DNA of 25,199 bases from Dimargaris cristalligena (GCA_027576995.1 JANBQC010000419.1:1-25199), one strand, 5' to 3'; shown: positions 1-11,072, numbered from the stretch's first letter. Notes: a model not told the origin generated them from the letters alone. Numbers and translations are program-made.

Positions 1-305
1 GGGCGGGAGGGAGTGGGGGAGCTGGCCAGGTCCTTGGAATGGGATTGTTTACCATTTGCGCCGTAGGCTGGGAGGGGAGAGGAAGTAAGGTGGGCGGGGT
101 GGTTCATCCAACGCAGCGGGGTAGTCACTAAGGATTTTAGGGCGCCCAATAGACCGCCCTGGGCCTCTGTGGAAGGAAAATCGGCAGCGGCGGAGGCCTT
201 GGATTTCGGTAGGCGGTCGTAGGGTTTGGGAGATTTGCGAAGCCTCTTGTGGCGGGTAGGCCCCGTCGAGAGAGGTGTGGTTTGCGGGAGGGTGGTAGTA
301 GTCAT
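1..305 (-). CDS. Probable nuclear-basket nucleoporin (Nup1/Nup60/Nup124-like), N-terminal part, runs off window
   Basis: An open frame of 101 codons starts at the ATG at 305-303 and continues past base 1 without a stop. It begins with a Thr-rich stretch, then a basic segment RHKRLRKSPKPYDRLPK (about residues 18-34), then an amphipathic segment GGLLGALKSLVTTPLRWM (about residues 50-67), then a Ser/Pro-rich tail. A basic 'PYDR' motif followed by a short amphipathic helix ending in 'PL-W' is, as I recall the family, the usual start of fungal nuclear-basket FG nucleoporins; the helix anchors them to the inner nuclear membrane. The FG repeats would lie outside the window. Third positions are rich in C and G, as in the kinase gene. 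A possible intron donor (GTAAAC) lies near position 52. The identification rests on short motifs, so the coding call is firmer than the family name. Confidence 0.58.
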   Translation of the reverse strand, partial: MTTTTLPQTTPLSTGPTRHKRLRKSPKPYDRLPKSKASAAADFPSTEAQGGLLGALKSLVTTPLRWMNHPAHLTSSPLPAYGANGKQSHSKDLASSPTPSR

Positions 306-1818
306 GCTGGAGGGGCGACGAGGGGGAGGGATCGGGGTCAGGGGGCTAGAGACCCGCCGATAAAGGGAGAGGGGTACCGAACAACGTAAAGAGAAAAAAG
401 AAGGCGAATTCGAATGAAGCAAAGGAATGCAAATGGCAAAGAAAGAGCCTGCGTGTAGAATGGGAGAAGAAGGATACCAAGAAACTAGCGGGGAAAAAAG
501 GGCGACAACAGTATGTAATAAGCCAGTGAGTGATAGAAAGAGAGAGAAAGAAAGTCAGTAAAACAAAAATAAACAGAGGTGGAAAAGCGATAGCGCCGCA
601 GGGAGAAGACAGGGAGGCTCTTAATATAGAAAGAATGGCTGTTGAAGTATAGAGAGAGTGAGTGAGGAAAAAGGAAACGAAAGACGCCTGTTTATAAGAA
701 AAAAGGGGTTTCCGCATATAGTCTCCATCACCCTACTAAAATAACCAGCAGCGTATATGCTCAAAAAGACCACCAGCGGGGAAAATGGAGTCTGGCTAGG
801 GAAGTCCTCCCCTTCCATATCTTCCTTCTCTTTTCACTAGCAGTAATCCTTATCTGCTGTGCATTGTACATTCTGTTCTGTGCAGTAGAATAGCATATAT
901 CTTCTTCTCTTCTCCTACATGCGCCAGTTAAATATCGTTGTTAATGATATCCCTTTCTTATTTAGGCACTTCCTAGTTTCCCCCAGCCCCTCTCCTATAC
1001 TAACCCCATGGACACTGCGTCTATTCTGGCTATTTGAGTCCCCCCCTACGCTTCGTCTTAATGGGCAGTGTCACCACCACCACTACCCGTTAACTTATCC
1101 ACCTCTGCATCCTACAGCGATGGACGTCTCCCCCATGGCTGGCTGAATCGGTGGGGTAACAGGAGATATACACCCACACTATGTTTTGGAGGCGACTGTG
1201 GATGTGGGATGTGTGTGTGTGTGGGTAGGCAGGTAAGTAAGTGTGTGTACGTACAATGTATCTGCTGGCTGGTTGGTTAGATATGGCAATGAGGAGGGAG
1301 GGGGAGAAGAAGGATAAGGAGAAGGAGGCGCCCATGCATATCAAAACACCACCATTGCACTTATGGTCCACGTGACCTACCACCACCATATCTCCCCTCC
1401 CGTGTTAAGAACTTTATGTGGTTGGTACAATGATGGGGGGGAGGATATCTTAAGCCCGCTTAATAAGGAAGAAAGAGGTGACCACATACCGCACCGCAGG
1501 GAATATAATACGCCCTTTTCCAGACCAACAAAGGAATATCCCCCGCGTGACATAATATTCCCTCGAATCCCTCCCTCTCTCTCTCTTTCCAGCATGGCTC
1601 GCCATAGTTTCCGAATAGAACCCCATAAAGGCATTGTATTCCGCAGTCAGATAAGTTCATTACAAACAATACAATATGACTATAATGAGAACAAATAGAT
1701 AATGTAATAGTAATATAAAATAATAAAATAATAATAATAATAATAATAAAAAAAACAAGGCTGATTCGGTTTGGATGAGCTGTCATAACTAGCTGGGCAC
1801 TCCCCTACTCCTCCTTGC
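306..1818. other. Spacer upstream of the nucleoporin and downstream of PPE1
   Basis: No convincing gene is seen. Bases 360-830 are strongly purine-rich on the plus strand, so the nucleoporin's sense strand is pyrimidine-rich upstream of its ATG, like the kinase leader; this probably holds its promoter and leader. A GT run lies at 1211-1223. A CT tract ending in CCAG near 1593 resembles a plus-strand splice acceptor, but no matching exon was found. 1700-1756 is an AT-rich run with TAA repeats just past the PPE1 3' end. The open frames here are short and low in complexity. Confidence 0.5.
1700..1756. repeat. AT-rich microsatellite (TAA/AAT repeats)
   Basis: The run consists of AT-rich sequence with about seven consecutive TAA units and ends in a poly(A) stretch. 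On the minus strand it is T-rich and lies about 65 bases past the PPE1 stop, where a downstream poly(A)-site element could be. That role is inference. Confidence 0.7.
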
Positions 1819-1824
1819 TTTATT
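1819..1824 (-). terminator. Poly(A) signal overlapping the PPE1 stop codon
   Basis: The minus strand reads AATAAA across the last Lys codon and the TAA stop. A T-rich tract follows within about 65 bases. This is the only canonical hexamer close to the stop. Confidence 0.45.
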
Positions 1825-2515
1825 TGGGCAGCTTGGGAGGCAATGTCAAACGACGATGGCGCTGCCAAAAGTCCAGGATGTTTTGGGCCACGCGTTCGGG
1901 ATGGTCCTCCTGGATCGCGTGCCCGCTATCGGGGAACATGGCGGGTTGGAATTTGCCTGGTCAAATACATCAATGGAACCAATGGGAAAGAAACATTACG
2001 CATTCCGTTTGATAAATAAGACACGTCGGGGAAATAAACCTGCAGTGGGGGAGTGGCATTTGTTGTGGGGTTCATCCCAAATAACCAACCAGTCCAAGTA
2101 CTGTGGACGGGAGGGGAAAGGATGAGATATCAGTTACCAAAATGGGGCAGCTGAGGGGCTGGCTGACTGGATGCCATATGGGTGACGAGGGGGAGGAGGA
2201 GGAGGAGGAGGTCCGGAAGAAAGGGCTTGCTGCCCAGAATATAATGCTATAGGGGATTGGAATGTGGGCCAGCATAAAAACTAAGCCCTCGCCCCGTCCA
2301 GTCCAGCCTTACCCATCCGCCCTGGTCCCCTACACCACTGGCCAAAGGACGGGCTGCCGCCCCTTATAAGCCAGTCTGCCGATCCCTGAACGAGGAGCTA
2401 TTATCCGCCTAATTCAGTTCAACACCCTCAAACGACCGGCCCTTGGAAGCATCGTGAATATTAAACTTACCCTGCATTTGGGCAATCATCATGGGCTTAT
2501 CCAGTCGCTCAGGTC
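1820..2515 (-). CDS. PPE1: Protein phosphatase methylesterase 1 (PP2A demethylase), last two exons only
   Basis: This serine hydrolase (PPE1 in yeast, PPME1 in human) removes the C-terminal methyl ester from the PP2A catalytic subunit. Two minus-strand exons are clear. Exon 2471-2515 encodes PERLDKPMMIAQMQ, matching the family's 'DRLDK...IGQMQGKF' region. Exon 1820-1956 encodes (G)KFQPAMFPDSGHAIQEDHPE, then a helix ending DFWQRHRR and a short tail to TAA at 1822-1820. The His in SGHAIQED aligns with the catalytic His of the Ser-Asp-His triad. The intron (1957-2470, 514 bases) has donor GTAAGT and acceptor CCAG; the next acceptor upstream is CCACAG. The junction falls inside the Gly codon of QG|KF, so the phase agrees. 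Upstream exons with the nucleophile motif GHSMGG or HGGG were not found up to about 8 kb. Either they are far away behind long introns, or the gene is decayed. Confidence 0.85.
2191..2210. repeat. GGA microsatellite inside the last PPE1 intron
   Basis: Six GGA units lie in a row on the plus strand (a pyrimidine tract on the PPE1 sense strand). No frame through it matches the methylesterase. Confidence 0.75.
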
Positions 2516-4211
2516 CTGTGGAATAGAGGGGCGTCATATATATATATATATATATATTAAAAAAAATAGGGAGGTGAGGGTTCGTCCGAACTTTTGACCT
2601 CTAGACGGTATTTTTGCACCAGTACTGATATGATATCTGGCCCTTTACAACCTCCCATCATGGCTGAAACCCCTTGCATTAATATTCTTTTAGTCGATGA
2701 TCTGGCCCACTCTTTCTCCCCCTGGAAATTGCCCAAATTAGCTGCTGTGTCTACATCTCTTAGGTGGGTATCGGACCCGTGGCAAGTAAAGTGCCTTAAA
2801 AGACCAGTATTAACGGAAAAGAGCTAGAAGAGCTCAAAATAATATTAATGATAATAATACTAGTAGCGGATGACCATAATTACATAAATTAGTTCAGCAA
2901 TTTAGACGATTCCCTCCATATTAGCGGAAAATACAGGGGCGGACATGCAATTGTGAGTCAGCAGATGGTAAAATGATACCATCATTGTCTCGATAGACCC
3001 GATTAGGGAGTTGATCTTAGGAGCTCTATCATCGCCTAGGCTGCGCCAGCCTTGCCCAATGTACACCGGCCCCGACAAGTTGTAAATCGGGACAGTTTAT
3101 CCCAATTAGCGAATCGACTGAATCCGGAAGTCGAATTGTCGCAATCTAGCCAGTGGGCCTACCCACTCAAGTATGTAGTAAAGCACAGTGCCATCTCAAC
3201 CACCTACCACCAAATGTAGCGCCATCAAGCAGAATCAGTGGTACACTTCTTAGCTATAAACCGCTGGCCACCGAAATCGAATTAGAGCAATTTCCGATTG
3301 CAAGTTGCATTCCTAGTTTCATTTTTCTCTTTACAGTGCTACATACCCAAGTGAGAAAAACAAATGGGCTTAGTACCACTGTCATAGTAGCTAGCATTCT
3401 CGAGCAAAGGTATGCAACCATGTTTTGGGCATACCATAGTTGAAAGTATTCATACACTAGAGCTCTGAAATGAAAATGTACGCGTTTCACATCTTGAGTC
3501 TAAAGGCCAAGCGCATTTCTTCTGAGCGACAGTACGAAGGGGTGCTTTCTAATGGCCGTGAATGTGTAGGTGAAACGAAAGTGACAGTGACTAGTTGACC
3601 TTGTCCATCTATTTGTGATGAGGGTAATCGCCCCCTTTTAGCTACTCTTCAATGCAACAGCGGCCCACAAAGTCGATTGTCACATAGTTAAGGTGGAAGG
3701 CCTGACGGTGTTTCAAACGCTTTGAACATGCCTGCAGCTAGGGTTGGTCGCCTAATTGAGCCTTGCATTGAACACGGGCTCGACGTACACGACCTAGTCC
3801 GGAAACCAAGGGTTCTGATAGCTCCCTTTTCGGGGTTTTAATAGATATACCCCAATCTAGCCTCGTACTTTCGCCATGAGAGAATTTCCTGGAAAGGGTG
3901 ATCTGCTGGGATATCCAACCACGGGATGCCAAGAGAGAGAGAGAGAGGCGGGTGGTGGAAGATAGTCAACAGTCCATTGTTGGTGAAACGATTGAAACAC
4001 GACGATTATACAGATACCAGCGGCAACCTGGCGCATCGAGACGAAAATAGAAATATCAGGAAGAGGGATACGGTCGACCTAACCAGCGGGTGGTCCAGCG
4101 ACGGGAGAGTCAACCGAATATGGTAAGGATCGGTCCGAGAGATTTCTCAGGTCCATCCCTTACTTGTCAGCGCTCAATCGCCCTGTTCATTTTTATTTTT
4201 TTTCCTCCCAG
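2516..4211. other. No recognisable gene; probable intron or spacer upstream of the PPE1 exons
   Basis: On the PPE1 strand a 65-codon open stretch at about 2560-2760 has no similarity I can see to methylesterases and lacks a good donor. I looked for WxxWF, HGGG, VVEGTA and GHSMGG motifs on the minus strand and found none. A GA run lies at 3931-3948. The region ends in a strong plus-strand pyrimidine tract plus AG at 4190-4211. Confidence 0.45.
2536..2557. repeat. AT dinucleotide repeat
   Basis: Eleven AT units are followed by a run of A. It sits about 20 bases upstream (minus sense) of the acceptor of the 45-base PPE1 exon, so it is probably intronic. Confidence 0.85.
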
Positions 4212-4287
4212 GAATCCTGTTTCTGCATCTCAATAAGGAGTGTCCGGATGCAAATCACCCGTGGAAGGTCGTGTCGAATATCCAAAT
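4212..4287 (+). CDS. Candidate internal exon, unidentified protein
   Basis: A long T/C tract ending CCTCCCAG (to 4211) is a very good splice acceptor, and GTAAAT follows at 4288. Read after two bases, the segment gives ILFLHLNKECPDANHPWKVV and then SNIQ, with only two or three codons ending in A, as in the kinase gene. It would leave in phase 2. I do not recognise the protein, and I could not link it in phase to the candidate last exon at 5048. It may be a chance open stretch. Confidence 0.25.
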
Positions 4288-5047
4288 GTAAATAGCTCAT
4301 AAATCGGATTAGGCAGTGGTTTAAGGAGAGAGAGGGGTCGGCAATGTTGTAACAGGGGGTTTTATCGCTTCGACCTTGCAACCATCCTCGATTTAGCCAT
4401 TTACTTCCTAATGGGAAAATCAAACACGTTAGATGGTAATGGAATACCCGCCAGGTAGCCATGAGCCACGGAGTGAGGTCATGAGTTCCTGCGAAGTCTT
4501 TGAGCAACCGCGCCCCTGGTAAATTATTATTTCCACTTATTCGTTGATTGGCACCATCGAACTAGCCATTCGAAATCCATAGTATGATAATAATGGGGGT
4601 TTATTACCTGCCTCCCCATCGAGTGAATCTCTGAACCATCTTGGATAGAAGTGTAAATGGGGAGAGGGGAGGAGAGAATTAGAACTGTTCTCATCTCATT
4701 TCTCTTGGCCCAAGGTTCATCTATCGGGCATAGACATCAGATCCCCCCTGTAAGTTCATACTCCATCACCAGAACTAGGTATTGCAGTGAACCCGGATCA
4801 CAAGAGAACCTAAGATAAGATGGGGGTCGCCTTCTAAAAATCCTTCTATTGGACCGGATATTCGTAATATTGGTTGTACAATCCATGCTGGAGGTTTACC
4901 AATTTGAAGCATGATGATGCCCACATCGCGTCAAGGCCACACTAAACCGGCCCCATATTGGGAGTGCCGAATGCCATGATAGGCCCGAAGTTGACTATAG
5001 GGTTGCGATGGAGGGTGGGAGGTCCATGCAAGTCCATTCTCGTTTAG

Positions 5048-5140
5048 ATTGAGGACGACGCCATGGCCACAGGCACTGCCACGGGGCTGCATATGAAACA
5101 TGACCTCAGGAGAAAAAGAAAGAAAGAAAAATATCGATGA
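5048..5140 (+). CDS. Candidate last exon with basic C-terminal tail, unidentified protein
   Basis: A splice acceptor (ATTCTCGTTTAG) ends at 5047. In frame, the segment reads IEDDAMATGTATGLHMKHDL followed by RRKRKKEKYR and a TGA stop at 5138-5140. The acidic start, GC-rich codon ends and a final basic cluster resembling a nuclear localisation signal make it protein-like. No connected upstream exon is certain; 4212-4287 on the same strand is the nearest candidate. The protein is not recognised. Confidence 0.28.
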   Translation: MEDDAMATGTATGLHMKHDLRRKRKKEKYR

Positions 5141-8100
5141 AATAATGAAGCCGAGGACAGGGTCGTCATTGTCTTATAGTGTACCGAGGGAACTCCGACT
5201 AGACATGTTCAACCATGGAGTGCGTGCGTGAGTGGGTTTCTCTCTCTCTGTGTGTGTAGGCCCAATTTAGACCTAGTAATCTACACATATTACCCTAGCC
5301 CTGGGGCTCATTACAGATTGGCGTTTGCCATGTCGTATATCCCACCGATGCGTCCGAGCGCCACGGGCCAAACAATTGGGCTCGGATTAACCGCCCTGCA
5401 GATTTACCTGGACCGTTGCGCTCCCCTCACCACCCCTCCGTCCTATATCATAGACGCTATAGTTTGACCGTGTACCATTACTATTAATATTACTATATAG
5501 TTTCCCCTATTGCCCAAGTGCAGATCACAAACTGATTAGTCGGGGGACTTTTTGCATATCGAACGCTGAGCCGAAGCAGTGCCCGGCCCGTCATTAACGA
5601 GACCGGCAGAATAGTAGATGAGATGCCCTCCTGCAGTAGGCGTATCACTTACGACAGAAAAAACACACATTTAGTGAAAAAGGGAGTCAATTGATAGCCG
5701 GACTACAATTCAGTCATGATGAAATGATATCACACATACTAGCATTTGCACTCGCTCCTCCACTGAGGTAGCTACTTGGGGAGCCAGGGGATGGCTGGGA
5801 AGGGGGTGATGAACTCGGGAGGGTGAATATATACCGGTAGGTTTAAATATAGACATGTATTTAATTCCAGTTGATCTAGAAGGACCGCGTAGTGAGGGTT
5901 GTTGCCCTGATAATTGGGGATGGGGAACAACATACCACAGTCTAAAGTAGGGTGGTCAGTAGAATATGCATGCCTGGTTCAACCCTTGGGATTGACCGGA
6001 GACCCCTTCTTTTATTGTCTGCAGAGGGAGTGAAGTGTATTTTTTTGCAAGTAGTATGCCTAGCCCCCCTCTTCTTTCATTTCCTGGCCATGATAATGGT
6101 GAAAAGATTAGGGACCAAGATAAAATCCGCCAGTCCGATCAACAACCTAGCGCAAGGGTTTCACTAACTTGGGAGGGGGTGCTAGACTCCGAAAATTTCA
6201 TTCCCACTGGTTATGGACGACTAGTGTAATGAGTTTGATGAACTAAAAACCAGTCACACCCCCAATACAAGTCAATTCATACGCGAGAATGAAGAAATAT
6301 TCGTGAGTGGCTAAATCAAACTGTTTTGCGGTGTAGACAACGAAAAGATGGCGTGCTACACAACCCAAGCCAAGAACTCTTCAGAAGTACCGCGTCAATA
6401 TTAGGGTCCATCCTTAATACGGCGTGGGGGGGAGGGCGTGGATTGGTGGGAGGGGGGGTAGTATTTGTATACCGTACCAAGCGGGCGAAAAGGCCCAATA
6501 GGCTTAAATCGGCGCCCATTCCCTTGTCTATCCTTCTTGGGGAGCTATTTTCATTTGGGTTGTTTTACACGAACCCAATTACGTGTAACCTTTGCATCTA
6601 GCACCCTAATCAGGCCGGAAGAATGCCTTCCTCAATAGGCCATTTAACCCGTGGTTAATGTAAAGAATATAACAATCGCCTATCCGTTAATACCACCCCC
6701 CTCACCGGAATGGTTTTTAAATCACGCCGCATTTCAGCGCATCTATACTACTAGTTAGATTTAAGCGAACGTAGATAATGATTAGGGAGGGGGGGTGGAA
6801 TACCCTAAATTATTAATAAATGTCGGGTAGATCTATGCAGGTGCCTCGACCGGATGGCAGGTTTGACTGAATGGTATTTGGAACTTATCCATGCCCGGAT
6901 GTTACTTGGAATCCGGATACCAATGTAGGGGCGAGAATATTCGGCCAAGGATAAGCCCTAATTAGTGCACAATTGTCATCAATCCATCTCCCCCTCCTTT
7001 TTTTTCACGTTCCGGGAGTGTAGCCAGCACCTGCGTAAGTTTTAAAAAAAGGTGGGCGGCTCAATTCTAGCCAAGTGCAACTACAATGCCGTAAATCACC
7101 CATACTTGTGGCACGAGTGGGGTGGTCGTCACATTGATTAATCACCACCCCATCACCCATTCTTCTACACATACTCTCTCTTTCGCTCCCCACCACGGTA
7201 TTACCTATAGTATAGCTAATTAGGCTGGGTTATAAAGAAATATCTGGAAGCCCGATTCACGTTAAAACGGACCACACTCCATGGAATTTATCTGAGTTTT
7301 GGCTAGAAATGCGTGGTAGGTTTCACCTGACAGCGATTCGGCATTGTTGCAAATGGCCAACAATGACACCACAATATACGGGTATAAGAATGTACAGATA
7401 GGCTGTACGCTAATAAACCAATATATAAGCAGGACTGATGGAAGAGAAGGATGGGGCTTATGGCGGCGGGGGGGATAGGGTTCTGGGAAATTTAGCAGCC
7501 CATGTCGGATGCCGCAAGGGTTTTTTTAATCACTATTACTGGGCGTTTCCCAGCGCGGTAGTCTGCAAAGTTGCACGCCTTATTCCATGGCCTTTTAGTT
7601 TAGTATCCAGTTGGTATTGGTATGATATCGATAATTCTCTATTTACGGATATGGGAAATATTCCCGGTCAGCCCGCACCCACGCCAAAAAAAATGGCGGA
7701 CATGCCATCTCCACTGGGACATATCGTTGCTGTGCGCTAGAACAACGGATAATGGGTACTCTTCCATCGAATGGCCTTCCGTACGGTGATAACTATTGGC
7801 GTACTAGGTATTTCAGCGTGCGAAAAGAAGGTCGTTCACATCATCCGACAGCCCAAGTTATTCTAAACTAAAATGAAGGTGGGCCACGGATCTACGTAAA
7901 AAGGGACCTTCACTACCACCACCCAAGGGAAACCGGTTTTTCCACCACGATTCGTCATAACATGGCGGTGGGATTTGCACCCTAACCTCTCTCCTCGGTC
8001 TTCCACTTGCAGCGCAGAATATGGGCCACTTGCTCATCCCCACCACTTTCCTGTTCCCCACTCTGCACCCCCTAGCTTTAGTACATTATAGTAAGTTCAG

Positions 8101-10187
8101 CCAAGAGATTGGGTCAATTTGGTGTATTACACTAACAGCTGTATTATATAACCCACCCCTCGAAGCTATAGCAAGGGGGTGGTGGGCACCGGCCATAATG
8201 AGCCAATCCTTATGAGCGAATAGTTACGTCGGTGGCCTAGTCAGTCAATTAAAATATAACAGGTTCACTGAGTCGCAGTCATAAAAGGCCGCCCGCTCCC
8301 GCTTCTTTGACCCCCCACCTCTACCCCTGCTTCGATGGCCCCTTTTAGGACACCACAATGTCAGTGATTAAATAATCGGACCTAGCGACTGAGGGATCGA
8401 AAAAACGAAATTAGCCTGGCATGCATCAATGACGCTAGGTTTGTGCGATGGTTATCGCTACTCTTGGACTAAGCACAGCGGCATTCATTGGTCGCTCGGC
8501 ACTAGATATTGCCGTTCAACATTTGGGTGATATTCGGCCCAGCTGTATAGGGATATAAATGATAAGTGTACGAGAAAATGAATGGGTGTGATTCATTTCC
8601 AGCCAGTAGTATTTTCCTCGTCTGATGGATTTTTCGGTATACAGCCAGGTTGAACCTCTCCCATTTCGATGAAATCCAAAGCAAGGCAAAGTTGGGAGGA
8701 TTACACCCCCCCTTTCTACATGACTCCGTTCCGAATAATCCATTATTATTATTATTGCCACTATTTCTTTTTTATATAGGTGAGACATTGATGGGGGTGA
8801 TGGGCTGTTACTTAGATGCTTCATCATTAAAATGATTGGGATAAAAATGGACCCAGGCTGATCTGGACTGGGAAATGGAGGAAGTAGTGGGGCGGGACGA
8901 GAAATAGTGAATCGGAGACATCAGGAGTTTATACCATCCACCACCCCTAGCGCCGCCACTGGGTTTCCGCCAAGTAGGGTACCTCAAGTGACACGAAAGA
9001 GAAGAGGGCCGCCGTGAAGGGGAAGCCGGCTACAGAGGTCGCCTTAATATATTGTTGGCATTGTGGGCTGGGTCTTGTGGACGGCGTATTTATGTTATTT
9101 TATATTTTTCTATAAGAAAAAATAAAAACAGGGTGTCTAAATATACCGGCTATTCTTCTGGTAAAGCATCCTTGAGGTCGGATTTCATTTGGCCTTTAGT
9201 GGGAGATGGGGGTTGAAATATAATCATTTTGGTTAGTGGGCCTCGCAGTATCAGTTCTTAGGACCAGTCTTTTTAGTGGGATTTTCATCGCCAATATCAT
9301 CTAAACGGCCTGCTAGTGATATTCAGCGGCAGGTATTATTTAATTATTCCAGAAACCCGGAGGATGCACGGAGGCGTTGGCAACCAAAAAGGGGGACTGT
9401 CATGCAAATGGTGGCATTCTTCAAACAGGCCTCCTGTTATTCGATTTGGTAATGGATGAAGCAATGGGAATGGGTCAATCCAGTTTGATGAAGCTCAAAT
9501 CCCTACTCCCTTTACTATTAATATCAATACGCTCGACCTTCCCTCTCTCTCTTGAAGATACATATATAATAGCCATCAGATACCGATTGCTGCGTTGTGC
9601 TTACCCTGTTTAGTGCCGAGGAAAATCGGACGAGTAGCGGTTAGGTGCATTGTCTGTATCCATTGGGCTAGAACGAACTGGCCGCTTTGGGCCAATTCTC
9701 CCACCTTTTTAGAATAGGGGGGATGAAATGGGCGGATATTTAAAAACAGGAGTGTGAATGTCCATGGTCGTTTTCCGGAAATTAAATAAATCGCAGCCAT
9801 GGACCCTCCCCCTCTTCACGACCATCAATCATTAGGACCGGAATGATGAAAGAGCTACGCCACCCACCCCGTCTGGTTTATTTGGTCCATTCTAGACGAA
9901 AAAGGGGTATGGTGAAGCAATACAAGGATCCCGGTATGGCAATTGATTATACAGTGGACTTGGGCATTGGGCTATCCCAAGATTGGTTATAAACTTTAAT
10001 TAATAGACCGGGTATAAAGGATTAGGGGGGGCTTGTTTAAAGAGTACGGTAACCGAGGCCAGACCACTGATAATTCAGGTGCCATTTTGGTCGTACCCAA
10101 ACACTACATTACGTATTTAGTGGAAACAGCCTTTACAGTGGTTTGGCTTGCCCCAGCCCACCACTAACTCGGTCCGGTGTGCGTCAA
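5141..10187. other. About 5 kb with no firm gene
   Basis: I see mixed-composition DNA with frequent stops in all frames and no long repeats. The only segment with two good splice sites and biased codons is 8013-8090 (listed separately). Pyrimidine-rich plus-strand stretches occur at 7140-7195 and 7975-8010. The open frames in this interval (for example 7438-7740) show no domain or codon bias that I can support. Confidence 0.4.
8013..8090 (+). CDS. Candidate internal exon, unidentified protein
   Basis: The acceptor tract CTCTCTCCTCGGTCTTCCACTTGCAG ends at 8012 in two adjoining pyrimidine blocks, and the donor GTAAGT starts at 8091. One frame reads QNMGHLLIPTTFLFPTLHPL with codons mostly ending in C, T or G. 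No partner exons were found in matching phase and no family is recognised. Confidence 0.22.
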
Positions 10188-10329
10188 TATGGCAGAAGTT
10201 CATCCAGGCTGTATAACGAATAATCCATTTGATGAGGTAAATATTACTGGTCAAAAATTATTCTCCCACATATTATCCCATACACATATTGTGTAAAATC
10301 TTATACAGTTGGGTTGAAGTTCACCCATA
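10188..10329. mobile_element. MITE-like inverted-repeat element, copy 1
   Basis: This 142-bp element is flanked by ATAT on both sides, consistent with a TA target duplication. Its ends are inverted repeats: 5' TATGGCAGAAGTTCATCC continuing to CTGTATAA, against the reverse complement of the 3' end TATGGGTGAACTTCAACC continuing to CTGTATAA; 22 of 29 positions agree. It has no coding capacity. The same sequence recurs at 10932-11072 and, cut by the window end, at 25124-25199. TA duplications and short inverted repeats suggest a non-autonomous Tc1/mariner-type element; the superfamily is inference. Confidence 0.75.
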
Positions 10330-10931
10330 TGGCTAAATACGACCCTCCTTCATTCCCATGTTCCCACCCGCGTCGGAACTTAAAGGTGAACCCCGTTGTC
10401 CCACTGGCCCAACCCCGCCGATCCTCCCACCAGAGTGACTTGCCTAAGTCTAAACCGGAGGCGAAGTGCCCTTTCATTCTTTACTCGACGTAAAATCGCC
10501 CACCCCCATGGGCTACAGCGCATTGTTTCTTCGCCAGTTCATTAATCAAGTTTTCCCTCTCCACCATGACCAAACCACATGGTTAAGCGATTACCTATCC
10601 GTGGGGAGACACTCCTGCCCACCCACCTGCAGCGACACTCTTCGGCGCAGGGAAAACCCACATTTCCCACACCATACACCACCACCCTCACTCACTCTTT
10701 CGCACATTAAAGGCCATCATCCCCAAATGGATGAGTTACCACGGTCAGTATAGTCTCGTCAATGACATGCTCCGTTTTATTTTCAGGCTTTTTCGGGATG
10801 AAATGCCTCCGTTTGGCACCTCTTTAGAGTGGTCACTACATCGCTGGACAGGTCAATCTGTCTGAGATCCCTAGCCCAATACTATTATTATATATATATT
10901 GGGGCATTTTATGGATTAGCCATGGGCATGA
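10330..10931. other. Spacer between two inverted-repeat elements
   Basis: The plus strand is C/A/T-rich at 10490-10710 (many CACC and CCCA words), the sort of strand asymmetry also seen upstream of the kinase. A good acceptor (CGTTTTATTTTCAG) ends near 10785 and is followed by an open stretch reading LFRDEMPPFGTSLEWSLHRW, but no good partner exons were found. Confidence 0.35.
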
Positions 10932-11072
10932 TATGGGAGAAGTTCATTCAGGCTGTATAATGAAAAATCCATTGGATGCGGCCAATATTACTGGTTAAAA
11001 GCTATTCTCACATATATTCGCCCATACACCTATTATGTAAAACCTTGTAAGCTGGTTTGAAGTTCACCCATA
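10932..11072. mobile_element. MITE-like inverted-repeat element, copy 2
   Basis: This 141-bp copy lies in the same orientation as copy 1, about 600 bases downstream. It starts TATGGGAGAAGTTCATTC and ends GAAGTTCACCCATA, again with AT-rich TA flanks. Shared internal blocks include GGCTGTATAA, AATATTACTGGT and CCCATACAC. Substitutions and small differences are spread along its length, so the copies are old or came from different sources. It has no open frame. Confidence 0.75.

Noticed and set aside
2080..2110. Minus-strand reading WTGWLFGMN, similar to the WxGWFxGLS motif of PPME1
   Set aside because: It lies inside the last intron, downstream of the exon it should precede, and its flanks do not match the family. 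Chance likeness.
3040..3150. Minus-strand stretch ending NCPDLQLVGAG before a GTGTAC donor, with the phase needed to join the PPE1 exon
   Set aside because: It lacks the WxxWF.GLS segment expected just upstream, and its acceptor is poor.
4600..4640. Minus-strand segment reading IHSMGRQ before a GTAATA donor, recalling the GHSMGG nucleophile of PPE1
   Set aside because: The essential Gly residues on both sides are missing, and no adjoining methylesterase sequence is seen.
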